Assembly: GCA_003211515.1 (NCBI GenBank)
Contig: QCSN01000006.1
Span: 1 to 64,000 of the forward strand
Length of the DNA stretch: 64,000 nucleotides
Source: Synechococcus sp. AG-670-F04
GTDB taxonomy: Bacteria > Cyanobacteriota > Cyanobacteriia > PCC-6307 > Cyanobiaceae
Direction: 5' to 3'
Within the stretch, counting starts at the first letter, position 1, and every line of letters begins with the position of its first letter. The notes under the pieces were generated by a model that worked only from the letters and a program-made list of their open reading frames with translations, did no database searches and was not told the origin of the DNA. The translations under genes were made by a program, and so were the position numbers. Shown in pieces: positions 40,097 through 49,256 of this stretch.

Positions 40097-41400
40097 TCAG
40101 CGCTCTGACCTCTGAAGCCACCACCTGGCTCGGTTATCTGCAACGCGGTTCGGTCCTCCTTCAAGTTGGGGTGTTCGTCATCGCGATCACCAGCGAATCG
40201 AGGCTGAAGCGCAAGCTGCAGAACTCATTGCATTCCAGCCTCACCCAACTCATCGTTCCAGCGATGCTGTTAGTGGTTACCTCAATCCTCACAAGACTTG
40301 GGGTAACGGCCGGCTATTTGCAGTACCTGGCTTTGCTCTGGACGATCTGGCGCTGTGTGGAACCCACCAAGCAGCTGATCAGCAGTCGCTATCCGAAGGT
40401 GCCAGTCGAGGAGATCGACAAATCCTTCTTCAGGCCAATCCTGCTGGTGGGAACGATCCTCACGTTTTTCCAGATGCTGGGGAGCCGGGAATCAATTTCA
40501 CTCATCTCGCTTGGCGACGTGTTTGGAGTGACCCTCACGATCGGCAAATTCTTCACCGCCCTCGTCATCGTTTACCTGGTCATCTCCCTGGCCAGTCGCC
40601 CTGCCGCCTTTGCCGCCTGGCTGGGTGGAAGCTTCTTTGGCATCAAGCCACAAGGCCGCAAGGCGCTCGAGGTGATCGTGCGTTACTCAGTCGTCGGAAT
40701 CGGCGTGATGGGAGTGGCGTATTACATGGGCATCAACGGAACAGCGATCGTGGCCGTGGCCGGTGGCCTCTCTGTGGGTATTGGCTTCGGCATCAAAGAA
40801 ATCATCTCCAATTTCATCAGCAGCCTCTGGTTGTTGTTCGAAGGCTCCGTTCGTCCAGGGGAAATACTGATGATCAATGGTGATCCCTGCACGGTTCGCA
40901 AACTGGGATTGCGTGCCACCCAACTTCGCCGTGGTCGCGATGGTGCCGAGCTGCTGATCCCCAACCAGAATTTTTTCACGCAAGAAGCGGAATCATTCAC
41001 AGCCGAAGAAACATCCCGGCGTGATTCGGTCATAGTTGGTGCCGCTTATCACCACGAGCCACAGCAGGTGATCGCACTTCTCGAAGAAGTCGCAAAGCAG
41101 CATGAAAGGGTGCTGCAATACCCTCCACCAGCAGCATTCACGGTCGATTTCGCCGATTCCTCAATCAATTATCGACTGCTGTTCTGGGTTCGAAATCCCT
41201 TGGAAGCCTTTGGGGTGGGGAGTGATCTAAGGCAGGCAATTTGGCACAGTTTCGAAGACAATGGCATCGGTATACCCTTTCCCCAACGCCAGGTGTATCC
41301 CATGGAATGGCCACCGTCCAAAGACCAGACGCTGCGGCTTGGATCCCAATCCAACCAGCTCCAACCTGAACAGAATGAGCACGCCGAGACCGACGAATAA
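40093..41400 (+). CDS. Small-conductance mechanosensitive channel (MscS family)
   Basis: 435 residues with about five hydrophobic segments before the pore helix. The pore-lining and beta-domain region is clear: NGTAIVAVAGGLSVGIGFGIKEIISNFISSLWLLFEGSVRPGE, then INGDPCTVRKLGLRATQLRRGRDGAELLIPNQNFF, the Sm-like domain. MscS channels release solutes on hypo-osmotic shock from the inner membrane. Longer N-terminal membrane part than E. coli MscS. Translation is coupled to the solute-binding protein. Confidence 0.9.
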   Translation: MISALTSEATTWLGYLQRGSVLLQVGVFVIAITSESRLKRKLQNSLHSSLTQLIVPAMLLVVTSILTRLGVTAGYLQYLALLWTIWRCVEPTKQLISSRYPKVPVEEIDKSFFRPILLVGTILTFFQMLGSRESISLISLGDVFGVTLTIGKFFTALVIVYLVISLASRPAAFAAWLGGSFFGIKPQGRKALEVIVRYSVVGIGVMGVAYYMGINGTAIVAVAGGLSVGIGFGIKEIISNFISSLWLLFEGSVRPGEILMINGDPCTVRKLGLRATQLRRGRDGAELLIPNQNFFTQEAESFTAEETSRRDSVIVGAAYHHEPQQVIALLEEVAKQHERVLQYPPPAAFTVDFADSSINYRLLFWVRNPLEAFGVGSDLRQAIWHSFEDNGIGIPFPQRQVYPMEWPPSKDQTLRLGSQSNQLQPEQNEHAETDE

Positions 41401-41700
41401 ACGCCCAACGAATTAACACCTTCAATTCCAGATCGAGCGAGCCACCTTTCAGACATTCATCGGTTCACATGCATCTGAACACAACAATCAACATAAAAAC
41501 AAGAAATAAGAGTTTGGGGATATTGCAATCCACGCCCATTTGCAATGCACGTCCAGTTATAATCCAACGGCTGACAACACCTTGGTTGGTCCAATTCAAG
41601 AGACAAAAAGTGGCAATGAATAATCAATGTTGAGCAAGGAGCGATGCTGCGCAAAAGCCAGTGATTGCCGTCGCAATGAACAACGCCGCAGACACACAAT
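41401..41700. other. Intergenic region between convergent genes
   Basis: 300 bases with mixed composition and no reading frame of protein character. A TATAAT near 41555 has no gene to serve on the plus strand. No clear terminator hairpin was found. Confidence 0.45.
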
Positions 41701-42324
41701 TCATTGCGCCAAGCGCTTGAAATAATCCTCTTGCCGCCCGGCATTGATCCACCCTGTCGCAATCAATTTGCTCGACTGATGATTCACACGACCGCGGTGA
41801 ATATGCGATGGTCCGGCCGGAAAAATCAGCAGTTTTCCCCGTTCTGCTGCTTCATGGTGGCCCTGCCAGTGGAATTCAGTGCCAGCCTCATCAACATCAT
41901 TGCAATACAAAATCCAAGCCAGGACTCGATGCACAGGCTCTGTGGCCTCATCACTGATGGTCCAATCGCAATGCCATCGCTTAAAACCTTCACCCGGCGC
42001 GTAATGCTGCAGATTGAAGATCGGGTTAACAAACAGGGACTGATCGGGACAACAGTCACGAAAAAGAGGGCGATCCGCCAGGTAGCGCTCCAAACCTGCC
42101 GTGACACCGCGCAAGATCAGTTGAGCCAAGGCAAAGGACTCAGCATCACTGCGATCAATCGCCACCAGGCTGATGTCGGTACTGAGCTTGGCGGAATCGC
42201 TCTCTCCAGAAGGACCAAAGGCCACGCCCGGCCGCTGAAGATCCAACCGGCGGTTAAAAAAATCCGAAACCGCATCGGCAACGGCCACAAAACCGGCATT
42301 GCGGTAACCACAGATCAGGGTCAT
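41701..42324 (-). CDS. 2-oxoglutarate/Fe(II)-dependent oxygenase
   Basis: 207 residues. The iron site is RWHCDWT (HxD, the His at ~115) with the distal histidine in GPSHIHRGRVNHQSSKLIATGWI, where Lys or Arg of the last segment would bind 2-oxoglutarate. AGTEFHWQG is the strand seen in prolyl-4-hydroxylase-like enzymes. Likely a protein or small-molecule hydroxylase in the cytosol. The next gene ends within its start codon (four-base overlap), so the two are co-transcribed. Confidence 0.85.
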   Translation of the reverse strand: MTLICGYRNAGFVAVADAVSDFFNRRLDLQRPGVAFGPSGESDSAKLSTDISLVAIDRSDAESFALAQLILRGVTAGLERYLADRPLFRDCCPDQSLFVNPIFNLQHYAPGEGFKRWHCDWTISDEATEPVHRVLAWILYCNDVDEAGTEFHWQGHHEAAERGKLLIFPAGPSHIHRGRVNHQSSKLIATGWINAGRQEDYFKRLAQ

Positions 42325-42779
42325 GGCGCCGACTCCCTGCGCGGGATCGCCACCACCCCATCGAGGTGTTGCCAGCGATCCTGATCTAGCACCACCTGCT
42401 CCTCCAGCTGCATCCGCTCGATCACCACAGCGACCCGCGACAGATCCAACGGTGCTCCCGGCCCCATCGGCAGCACCAAGACCTGCGGCTCAGCAGGGTC
42501 CGCCATCAGTTGCAGATCCAGATCCTCCAGTTCCCTTTCGAAAAACACCCGCCGCATCCGCGTGGTGAGGCTGGGGCCCAGCGCCTCAGCGAAACACTTC
42601 ATCCCGTCTTCATCGCCTCGGCAACCGCAATTGAGCGACAGCCAAATCAGCAGCTTCACCCAGCTGTCCACCGACCAGATCGGCTGAAAGCTCTCCCTGT
42701 GCTGACGGACCAGTTCAGCGATTGCGAAATCAAACAAGGTGGCCTGTAACTGGACCGGGTCGGAAGACGGCGTGCTCAT
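42321..42779 (-). CDS. Hypothetical protein coupled to the 2OG oxygenase (152 aa)
   Basis: 152 residues from the ATG at 42779; the frame extends further but without a better start. The middle reads as helical and contains a CGCRGDED stretch. The C-terminal half is beta-rich (LDLQLMADPAEPQVLVLPMGPGAPLDLSRVAVVIERMQLEEQVVLDQDRWQHLDGVVAIPRRE). It looks like a small binding domain conserved in marine cyanobacteria. Partner of the oxygenase by operon; role unknown. Divergent from the GST gene with a 36-base gap. Confidence 0.65.
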   Translation of the reverse strand: MSTPSSDPVQLQATLFDFAIAELVRQHRESFQPIWSVDSWVKLLIWLSLNCGCRGDEDGMKCFAEALGPSLTTRMRRVFFERELEDLDLQLMADPAEPQVLVLPMGPGAPLDLSRVAVVIERMQLEEQVVLDQDRWQHLDGVVAIPRRESAP

Positions 42780-42815
42780 AAACGCCATCTTGAATGAGAG
42801 TCCACACCCCCTCCA

Positions 42816-43511
42816 ATGCCCTCGCTGCAACTGTTTGGATGCTGGCGATCAAGTGCATCCCACCGCCTGCAGATCGGCCTTCGGCTCAAACAACTTGCGT
42901 TCACCTACACACCGGTCTGCCTCGATCGAGGCGAACAACACAGCGGCTGGTATGTGGCGCTCAATCCTCGAGCCGAAGTTCCCACCCTGCTTGTGGATGG
43001 AGAGCCTTGGGTTCAAACACTGGCCATCCTCGAGACCCTGGAGGAAACCCTGGATGGACAAAGCGACGCTCTGTTGCCGAGCTCCAAAAAGGAGCGCTGG
43101 ATCTGCCGAGCAATCGCCGAGCACGTCAACAGCTCGCTGCAACCTCTCTTGCTCCCGGCAAGGCTGCGTCAACCCATCCTGAACGCCGGCCGGCACCTCG
43201 GTCCGACCCTGGCAGCCGCTCTCCAGACCGGTGTGCGTCATCACCAGCTCGATGCTCTAGACAGCCTCAATTCCTGGCTGGACTCTTTGCCGGGCCCTTT
43301 CTGCATCGGAACACGACCGACGCTGGCCGACGTGTTCGTGATACCCCACCTCGAAGCAGCAAGGCGATTGGGCCTTGATCTCTCACCGTTCACACGCCTG
43401 AACGCACTGCACATCCAGTGCCTATCTCTCGCTGCTTTCGCCGCAGCCGCCCCGGAACAACAACCTGATGCCCCAGGCCAGAACGAAACCAGCAGCGCCT
43501 CCACCAGATGA
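42816..43511 (+). CDS. Glutathione S-transferase, zeta / maleylacetoacetate isomerase-like
   Basis: 231 residues. The N-terminal thioredoxin-like domain contains RSSASHRLQIGL, the S-S-x-x-x-R motif of zeta-class enzymes, and NPRAEVPTLLVDGE. The C-terminal all-helical domain is recognisable by PFCIGTRPTLADVFVIPHLEAARR. Zeta enzymes isomerise maleylacetoacetate in tyrosine breakdown, but cyanobacterial members often have other roles. The last ~15 residues are a low-complexity tail. Convergent with the sulfotransferase gene, 15 bases apart. Confidence 0.83.
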   Translation: MPSLQLFGCWRSSASHRLQIGLRLKQLAFTYTPVCLDRGEQHSGWYVALNPRAEVPTLLVDGEPWVQTLAILETLEETLDGQSDALLPSSKKERWICRAIAEHVNSSLQPLLLPARLRQPILNAGRHLGPTLAAALQTGVRHHQLDALDSLNSWLDSLPGPFCIGTRPTLADVFVIPHLEAARRLGLDLSPFTRLNALHIQCLSLAAFAAAAPEQQPDAPGQNETSSASTR

Positions 43512-43526
43512 GACAAAAGCTCGAAA

Positions 43527-45080
43527 TCAGTGCGCCATCGCGGTGAGATAGGGGCCGACCAGGGGATGCTCTTCCAGATCAACCCATTGCTGTCGAGCAG
43601 CATTCACAACAAGTTTCTCGGCGTAAGGAGACAGATGCTGGCGCCAGTTGTCCGTGGTGCCCGCCCGAAAATAGAGCTTGGGATTGAGGTGAAAACTGCC
43701 AGGGTTGGCTGTGATGCCCTGCTTCATGGTCTGAAATTCCGTCGCGGCAGCGATCTCCGCTGCCCGGTCCGCTGACAGCGATGCCGATGGGAACAGGAAC
43801 CGCTGAAGCTTCTCCACCGTGTCCGCTTTGCGCTCCACCATGTCCTCATAACGAAGAGCACAGATCTGCGAAGCCTGCAGTCGAGGTTCCGGCGTCAGCC
43901 ACTCGCGCACATGTTTGAAATAACTGCCGAAATAAAGATCCCCTTCCACGAAAAGCTCAGCGAAGCGATCCATGTCGAGCTCTGGATCCACCTGAAGCAG
44001 AGGGTGACGGACCCAGAAGAAGTACTGAGAAACCAATGCTGCGCGTGGATCGCGGATGGCGACCACAAAACGCGTCTGCGGGTGGATACGGCGACAGGGC
44101 AAATCCTCAACGGCACAGTGCAGGTACCAAAGGCGCGGACGATCCGACGTTGCCGCCTGAAATCGCTGCCACTCTCCAGGCGTCTCCTGAGACAGCAAAA
44201 CCTCGGGCCAGGGCATGGCTCCATGGCCGATATCTCCCTCAGCCATCGGATGCCGATCTGGGAGATCAACATTCGCTCGCACCAGCTCCACCAGAAATTT
44301 CTTGGCCAGGTGAGTTCCTACCTTTTGATGCGTCGCAAGGAGGACATCATTCGGCTGGGTGTCCCAAGACTGGGTGAGGTGTTCGGTCGCTCTCCGGTCA
44401 ATGAACGGGGGATAACAACGGCCGTTCCACCGATGATGCAGAAATCCCTCCGCATGGGCGAGGTGAGCAGGTTCAAACGTGCGAAAGCTGTGCCCAGGGC
44501 GCATCGCCTCCAGGCGTTCGCGTAGGACCTCAATGGTGCGGTCCAGTTTCAGCGAACGCTGCTGCAACTGGCGACTGGCATGCATTCGCTGCACCGAAGG
44601 CTGAATGGCGTGAGCCACAGCCTCGAGCTGAGCCTGATCCGCCTCAGCAAAACTCTGACCATCGAGGCGGTTCAACACCTGCAAAGCACCGACCACCATG
44701 CCGTCGACACCATGGATGGGCACGGTCATCGCAGTGGAGACGGAATAAGAAAGCTCCTCACCCGCCTGCTGGTGAGCCCCCTGCAACTGCTCCAGGCCTG
44801 AGCGATTGACGCAAGTCCCCATGCGGACGCATTCACCAACCATCGAACCATCGAGATCAGCGCAGATCTGACGCTGCATCACCCCTGTTCCCGCCTCCAG
44901 CCACAGCTCATCCGCATCTGGATCAAGAACAAACAACCCGCATCGCTCCGCCCGCAACAGACCTGGCAGGGTCACTACCAACAACTGCAGCAGGTCGTTA
45001 TTGCGCAGTGCATCCCAACGGAGCGCAAGCTCCTGGCGACGCGCCACAACGCGTTGCATGCGTTCATCTAGGGACTGCAT
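43527..45080 (-). CDS. GAF-domain sulfotransferase fusion
   Basis: 517 residues. Residues ~25-165 are a GAF domain (LLRAERCGLFVLDPDADELWLEAGTG, then TVPIHGVDGMVVGALQVLNR). A short helical linker (~165-195) leads to a sulfotransferase domain (~240-515). Expected PAPS-binding pieces are HQKVGTHLAKKF (251-262, 5'-phosphosulfate loop), IRDPRAALVSQYFF (342-355, 3'-phosphate) and FRAGTTDNWRQHLS (471-484, like the G-x-x-G-x-W element). No membrane segment. The enzyme would transfer sulfate from PAPS, with the GAF domain sensing a ligand, perhaps a cyclic nucleotide or tetrapyrrole. Substrate unknown. I do not recall this fusion as a described family. Confidence 0.8.
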   Translation of the reverse strand: MQSLDERMQRVVARRQELALRWDALRNNDLLQLLVVTLPGLLRAERCGLFVLDPDADELWLEAGTGVMQRQICADLDGSMVGECVRMGTCVNRSGLEQLQGAHQQAGEELSYSVSTAMTVPIHGVDGMVVGALQVLNRLDGQSFAEADQAQLEAVAHAIQPSVQRMHASRQLQQRSLKLDRTIEVLRERLEAMRPGHSFRTFEPAHLAHAEGFLHHRWNGRCYPPFIDRRATEHLTQSWDTQPNDVLLATHQKVGTHLAKKFLVELVRANVDLPDRHPMAEGDIGHGAMPWPEVLLSQETPGEWQRFQAATSDRPRLWYLHCAVEDLPCRRIHPQTRFVVAIRDPRAALVSQYFFWVRHPLLQVDPELDMDRFAELFVEGDLYFGSYFKHVREWLTPEPRLQASQICALRYEDMVERKADTVEKLQRFLFPSASLSADRAAEIAAATEFQTMKQGITANPGSFHLNPKLYFRAGTTDNWRQHLSPYAEKLVVNAARQQWVDLEEHPLVGPYLTAMAH

Positions 45081-45156
45081 GGGGCGACGTAAGGCAAGAC
45101 CAACCTCTTTTCACTGTCGCCAACCCACTGCTTGCTGACAATCCACAAGGCAAACT

Positions 45157-45441
45157 GTGGTGAAGGAGAAATGGACGCATCCGATGGCCCTGGATCTGAA
45201 TGATCCCGAACTCGAGTTCTCGGATCTCGTATATGCCTACCAGAGCTGGGTGATGGCGGTGATCAACGACGAGAAACTCGACAGTGAGGAGCAACTTCTC
45301 ACGGACGACATCGCCGAAGATGCTCTGAATTCAATGCGTTTCCTTCCCGGTGAAGTGACGAGCGCCATCGAAACCAGCCTGGCGAGGGTGTATGACGTCG
45401 ATGCCGACGAACTCGCGGAACTGCTCTTCCCTGAAGAATGA
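45157..45441 (+). CDS. Small acidic conserved-type protein (94 aa)
   Basis: 94 residues from the GTG at 45157, which has ACAAGG five to seven bases before it; an internal ATG at 45184 would give 85. Acidic, helical, no cysteine or membrane segment; core ELEFSDLVYAYQSWVMAVINDEKLDSEEQLL. Likely a cyanobacterial adaptor protein. It starts 76 bases from the divergent sulfotransferase start and lies six bases before the SDR gene, so it may be cotranscribed with it. Confidence 0.65.
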   Translation: MVKEKWTHPMALDLNDPELEFSDLVYAYQSWVMAVINDEKLDSEEQLLTDDIAEDALNSMRFLPGEVTSAIETSLARVYDVDADELAELLFPEE

Positions 45442-45447
45442 TGCGCC

Positions 45448-46368
45448 ATGGGATGGAGAGCTGAAGACATCCCGTCCCAAGACGGTCGGATTGCGCTCGT
45501 AACTGGTGCCAACATTGGTCTTGGGCTTGAAACCGTTCGAGCTCTGGCCCAGCGGGGTGCCACGGTGCTGATGGCGTGCCGTTCCCGGCGCAAAGCCGAA
45601 TCAGCCCGGATGGGTCTGATCAAGGAGGGGCTGAACGACCTGGATCTTCTGGATCTGGATCTTGCGGATCTCAACAGCGTTGCAACAGCAGCTGAAACGG
45701 TGAAATCCCGTTACGGCCAATTGGATCTGCTGATCAACAACGCCGGGGTTATGGCACCACCGCGGCAGACCAGCGCCCAGGGCCATGAACTGCAATTCGC
45801 CGTTAATCATCTGGGGCACATGGCCCTCACCACCCAGTTGCTACCACTTCTCGAAGCCCAGCGTGGGGCCAGGGTCGTGACGGTGACCTCAGGGGTGCAG
45901 TACTTCGGCCAAATCCGCTGGGACGATCCCAATTGGCAAGAGTCCTACAACCGCTATGGCGCTTACAGCCAAAGCAAACTGGCCAACGTGATGTTCGCGC
46001 TCGAACTGAACGCACGTCTTGTTGCCGATGAGAGTTCCGTGCGCTCTCTGGCCGCACATCCGGGGATGGCGCAGACCAATCTGCAGCCGACGGCCGTGCT
46101 GAGCGGTGGCAGTCGTACGGAAGCGATCGTCTATCAATTAATGCAACCCTTGTTCCAAAGTGCAGCGATGGGGGCACTGCCCCAGTTGCATGCCGCCACA
46201 GCGCCCACTGCATCAGGGGGTGAGCACTACGGCCCTGGACAGTTGGGAGGCATGCGCGGCGCTCCCGGACGCTGTCGGGTGGCCGGTGCGGCCCTCGACC
46301 CCGACCAGCGCCAGCGGCTTTGGACAATGAGTGAAGCGCTGATCAACACCAGCGCAGCACGTGACTGA
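45448..46368 (+). CDS. Short-chain dehydrogenase/reductase
   Basis: 306 residues. Rossmann motif TGANIGLGLE, then LDLDLADLNS (NADP-binding acidic position), NNAGVM, the catalytic SGVQYFGQIRW serine region, and YGAYSQSKLAN (Tyr-x-x-x-Lys). Overall pattern resembles the retinol-dehydrogenase/protochlorophyllide-reductase-like SDR branch, with a C-terminal extension. Substrate not predictable. Its last bases overlap the start of the broken sigma54-like gene. Confidence 0.9.
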   Translation: MGWRAEDIPSQDGRIALVTGANIGLGLETVRALAQRGATVLMACRSRRKAESARMGLIKEGLNDLDLLDLDLADLNSVATAAETVKSRYGQLDLLINNAGVMAPPRQTSAQGHELQFAVNHLGHMALTTQLLPLLEAQRGARVVTVTSGVQYFGQIRWDDPNWQESYNRYGAYSQSKLANVMFALELNARLVADESSVRSLAAHPGMAQTNLQPTAVLSGGSRTEAIVYQLMQPLFQSAAMGALPQLHAATAPTASGGEHYGPGQLGGMRGAPGRCRVAGAALDPDQRQRLWTMSEALINTSAARD

Positions 46369-47946
46369 TCGCGAAGCCCAGCTGGTGCCTTTGGCTCCCC
46401 ATATGGTGGGTCAAGTCCGGCGGGGAGTGGCGGGAGACAGCCGTTATGCCAAGCGATTGCGGCAGGAGATTCATGCGGCAGCCGTAGATCCAGGCCGCTG
46501 TCCAGTGCTGATCAGCTGCGAACCGGGACTGGAAAAAGACAACCGCGCAGCCTTGATCCATTACGGCTCCAACCAGAGGCGATAGCTGCTGATCAGCCTC
46601 GACGCCGAAGATCTCAAACATCGCAACGCGAATCGACTCCTGAACTCGCTTGGTGAGAACACAGTCCTGAACAAGGGGATCGATCGGATTGAAGGCCACC
46701 TGCGCGTGGAATTGATCGTGATGGCAAGAGGTCAATCCCCCGGGTTCAGCGGACGCATGCTGTGTTCAAGTGAAACCACGCAACCGGATTTGGTCCGGTT
46801 CACACTGCAAATCCGCGTACCACCGCTACGGGTGCGCCGTTCCGATCTGGGCGCTTGGTTGGGCTATTTGCTGCTGCTGAAGAGTTCCAGCATGGGCTGG
46901 ACGCGCCCACCACAGTTACCCGAATCCGTCGTGCGGCGCCTGCAGAACCACGACTTCGCGAACAATCTGCGGGAACTGGACGATCTGATGAAACGGGCCC
47001 TGCGACAGGTTCGCCAGCGGCAGCAGACCTCCCTGCCTGAAGCGTTGCCTGAGGAGATGTTCTGGCTCGACAACAAAACCACTCGCCACCGGTTTGATCT
47101 TTGGCGCTGGCGGCCAGCCTTGCGTTACCCGATGCGATCACCACGGCTCTGGAACGGCCTTCTGTTCGGCCTTGTCAGCTGGCTGTTCATCGCCGTCAAT
47201 CTCGCCCTTTGGCTTGGCCCGCAAACCTTGGCCCAAACCAGCATCCTCAAGCTGTTCTGAGCCTGGTGGTGGCCTTGATCCTCTGAGCCTGCCACTGGTG
47301 AGTCGCCTGTGGTGCTGTGATCAGCTCACTGCTGTTTGAAAAGCGCTTCTGGTGCAGGTACCTCTGTCCTGTCGGAGGGATGAACGGCCTCTTCGCCAAA
47401 TTGACCATCTTGGAATTGCGAGCTGAGGTCGGCACCTGCAGCGGCAGCTGCAACAGTTACGCCTGTTTCAAGGGTGGGCCCGCCGAGGGAGAGGGTCTGA
47501 TCCTCGTTCTGGCAGGCGGCATCAGTCTTCATCACTGGGACAAGCTTCTCGGTTGGCTGCCGCGAGCGCCGGTCACGATGCACGGAGGACCGCTGCTGCC
47601 GCGCCTCAGTTTCGCGCTCCTCGCCTTGGCTCTCCCCATGGCGGCCGGCTTATGGCTGAACAGATGTTGGCTGTATGCAGGCTTACCGATGCTCTGGGCT
47701 GTACTTCTGGCAAGTCATCTGCCTCTGAGCATGCGCGAAGCAGGAATGGTGCTGCCAGCTGGATGGCCGCACTGGAGTGCGGAACCGCACGTGATCGGCT
47801 TCTGCCAAACCACAACCGTGCTGATCGGTGCAGTTGGAGCGATCATCCTGGGGCGTCGGATGCTGGAACCGAACCGCAAAACATGGCTGCTGGGCAGCAT
47901 GATGGTTGGGCTGGCCTGCGCCGGTCGCTGGTTGGTGACGTTCTGA
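46361..47946 (+). pseudogene. Broken sigma54-activator-like / NapH-like Fe-S membrane protein gene
   Basis: Three reading frames together spell one protein. From the GTG at 46361 one frame runs to 47260, interrupted by TAG at 46583-46585, and coding character continues straight through it. This part resembles the AAA+ sigma54-activator core (IRVPPLRVRR, then NHDFANNLRELDDLMKRAL) without its Walker motifs, followed by membrane helices. Around 47250 it shifts frame into LSLVVALIL, then two TGA codons (47284-47286, 47299-47301) within a Cys-His-rich stretch, and the last part (47317-47946) reads as the NapH-like membrane ferredoxin region RFWCRYLCPVGG with further helices. The ferredoxin-type four-cysteine repeats expected in NapH-like proteins are not seen between GGPAEGEGL and ILVLAGG. 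Cyanobacteria lack sigma54, so the family is odd even when intact. Confidence 0.75.
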
Positions 47947-47950
47947 CGCC

Positions 47951-48358
47951 ATGCCCCTGGCCTCTCCATCGATGAACAGCCGTCAAGAACACCTTCTGAA
48001 GGTTCTGCAGAGCCAGACCGATGAAATGAGCGGTCAACAGCTGCATCGAAGCCTTGAGGGAGGACCGATCGAAATGGGGCTTGCCACGGTGTATCGGAAC
48101 CTGCGCCGCATGCAACAACGTGGATTGGTCCGCTGCCGCCATCTCCCTAGTGGAGAAGCCCTCTACGCGCCTGTGGAGAGGGATCGCCATCACATCACAT
48201 GTGTGGACTGTGGTCAGACGCGACCGCTGAAACATTGCCCAATTCACGACGTAACGATCCCGGCTGAGGCCTGCGGCGACTTCAACCTCCTGTTTCACAC
48301 GCTCGAGTTCTTTGGGCTCTGCGACAGCTGCCGGCAGCGCCAAGAATCTCTCTCATGA
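47951..48358 (+). CDS. Fur-family metal-dependent regulator
   Basis: 135 residues. DNA-reading helix GLATVYRNLRRMQQRGLVRC, metal-binding histidines in HHITCVDCGQT, and C-terminal structural cysteines FGLCDSCRQRQ. It represses metal-transport or oxidative-stress genes when loaded with metal; zinc (Zur) is the likeliest of the cyanobacterial subtypes, from the conserved Cys pairs, but this is not decisive. An internal ATG at 47972 would remove seven residues. It sits four bases after the broken Fe-S gene and overlaps the next gene by four bases. Confidence 0.88.
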   Translation: MPLASPSMNSRQEHLLKVLQSQTDEMSGQQLHRSLEGGPIEMGLATVYRNLRRMQQRGLVRCRHLPSGEALYAPVERDRHHITCVDCGQTRPLKHCPIHDVTIPAEACGDFNLLFHTLEFFGLCDSCRQRQESLS

Positions 48359-49095
48359 CTCTCGCGGCAACGTATCTGGGCGCCAATGGCTGGTTGCTCG
48401 ACTTCGCAGGCCTGAGAGTTCTGGTGGACCCATGGCTTGAAGGATCGCTCAGCTTCCCTCCTGGCCCGTGGCTGCTGGAGGGAACGTTGGGAGCACCACA
48501 ACCCGTTCCTGAACAACTCGACCTGCTTCTCCTCACCCAGGGGCTGGCCGATCACGCTCACCCGGACACGCTGAAGCTGTTGTCGAGGACTCTTCCGGTG
48601 GTGGGATCCAAGGCGGCGAGCCGGGTTGTTCATGATCTGGGATTTGAATCCGTCACCAGCCTCAAACCGGGAGAAAGCGTGAACCAGCAAGGGTTGCGCA
48701 TTCAGGCCACCGCAGGAGCTCCAGTGCCGGCGGTTGAGAACGGATATCTGCTCGAACACAGCAGCGGAACGCTCTACCTGGAACCCCATGGATTTCTCGA
48801 TCCCGCAATCCCCAAACAACAACTGGATGCTGTGATCACTCCGATGGTGGATCTTGGCTTGCCCATCTTTGGCTCCTTCGTCAAAGGGAAAAGCGTCCTG
48901 CCGCAACTGGTGGAGCGTTTCCAACCCCGCACTGTGCTGGCCAGCACCTCTGGTGGAGACGTCCGATTCGAAGGGGCCTTAAGTGGCATCCTGCAAATGC
49001 AGGGATCGATCGCGGAATCGGGCCAACGGCTACCAGAAGGCACCCGTTGGATCGACTCACAACCTGGTGAGCGTTACTCCCTCAGCCAAACCTGA
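48355..49095 (+). CDS. Metallo-beta-lactamase-fold hydrolase (UlaG-like)
   Basis: 246 residues. N-terminal AATYLGANGWLLDFAGLRVLVDPWLEG is the typical beta-hairpin and Asp-Pro-Trp motif of the UlaG/metal-dependent hydrolase branch. The canonical HxHxDH is replaced by a short variant, LTQGLADHAHPDTL, where D and two His remain. Activity is uncertain. It overlaps the Fur gene by four bases (ATGA), so the regulator and hydrolase are expressed together. Confidence 0.78.
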   Translation: MTLAATYLGANGWLLDFAGLRVLVDPWLEGSLSFPPGPWLLEGTLGAPQPVPEQLDLLLLTQGLADHAHPDTLKLLSRTLPVVGSKAASRVVHDLGFESVTSLKPGESVNQQGLRIQATAGAPVPAVENGYLLEHSSGTLYLEPHGFLDPAIPKQQLDAVITPMVDLGLPIFGSFVKGKSVLPQLVERFQPRTVLASTSGGDVRFEGALSGILQMQGSIAESGQRLPEGTRWIDSQPGERYSLSQT

Positions 49096-49256
49096 TTCCG
49101 TTACAAGGAACAGAGGCAGCATCTTGCTCTGGCCCTGTCGTTCAGATCGCGTCTGAGCATGCACTGTGCGGAGAATCACAGGACGGCTTGACCAGGATCA
49201 AACGCATACAAACCTGCTGGAACGAGGCTTTGCACAGAGCAAACACCTCCGAAGTC

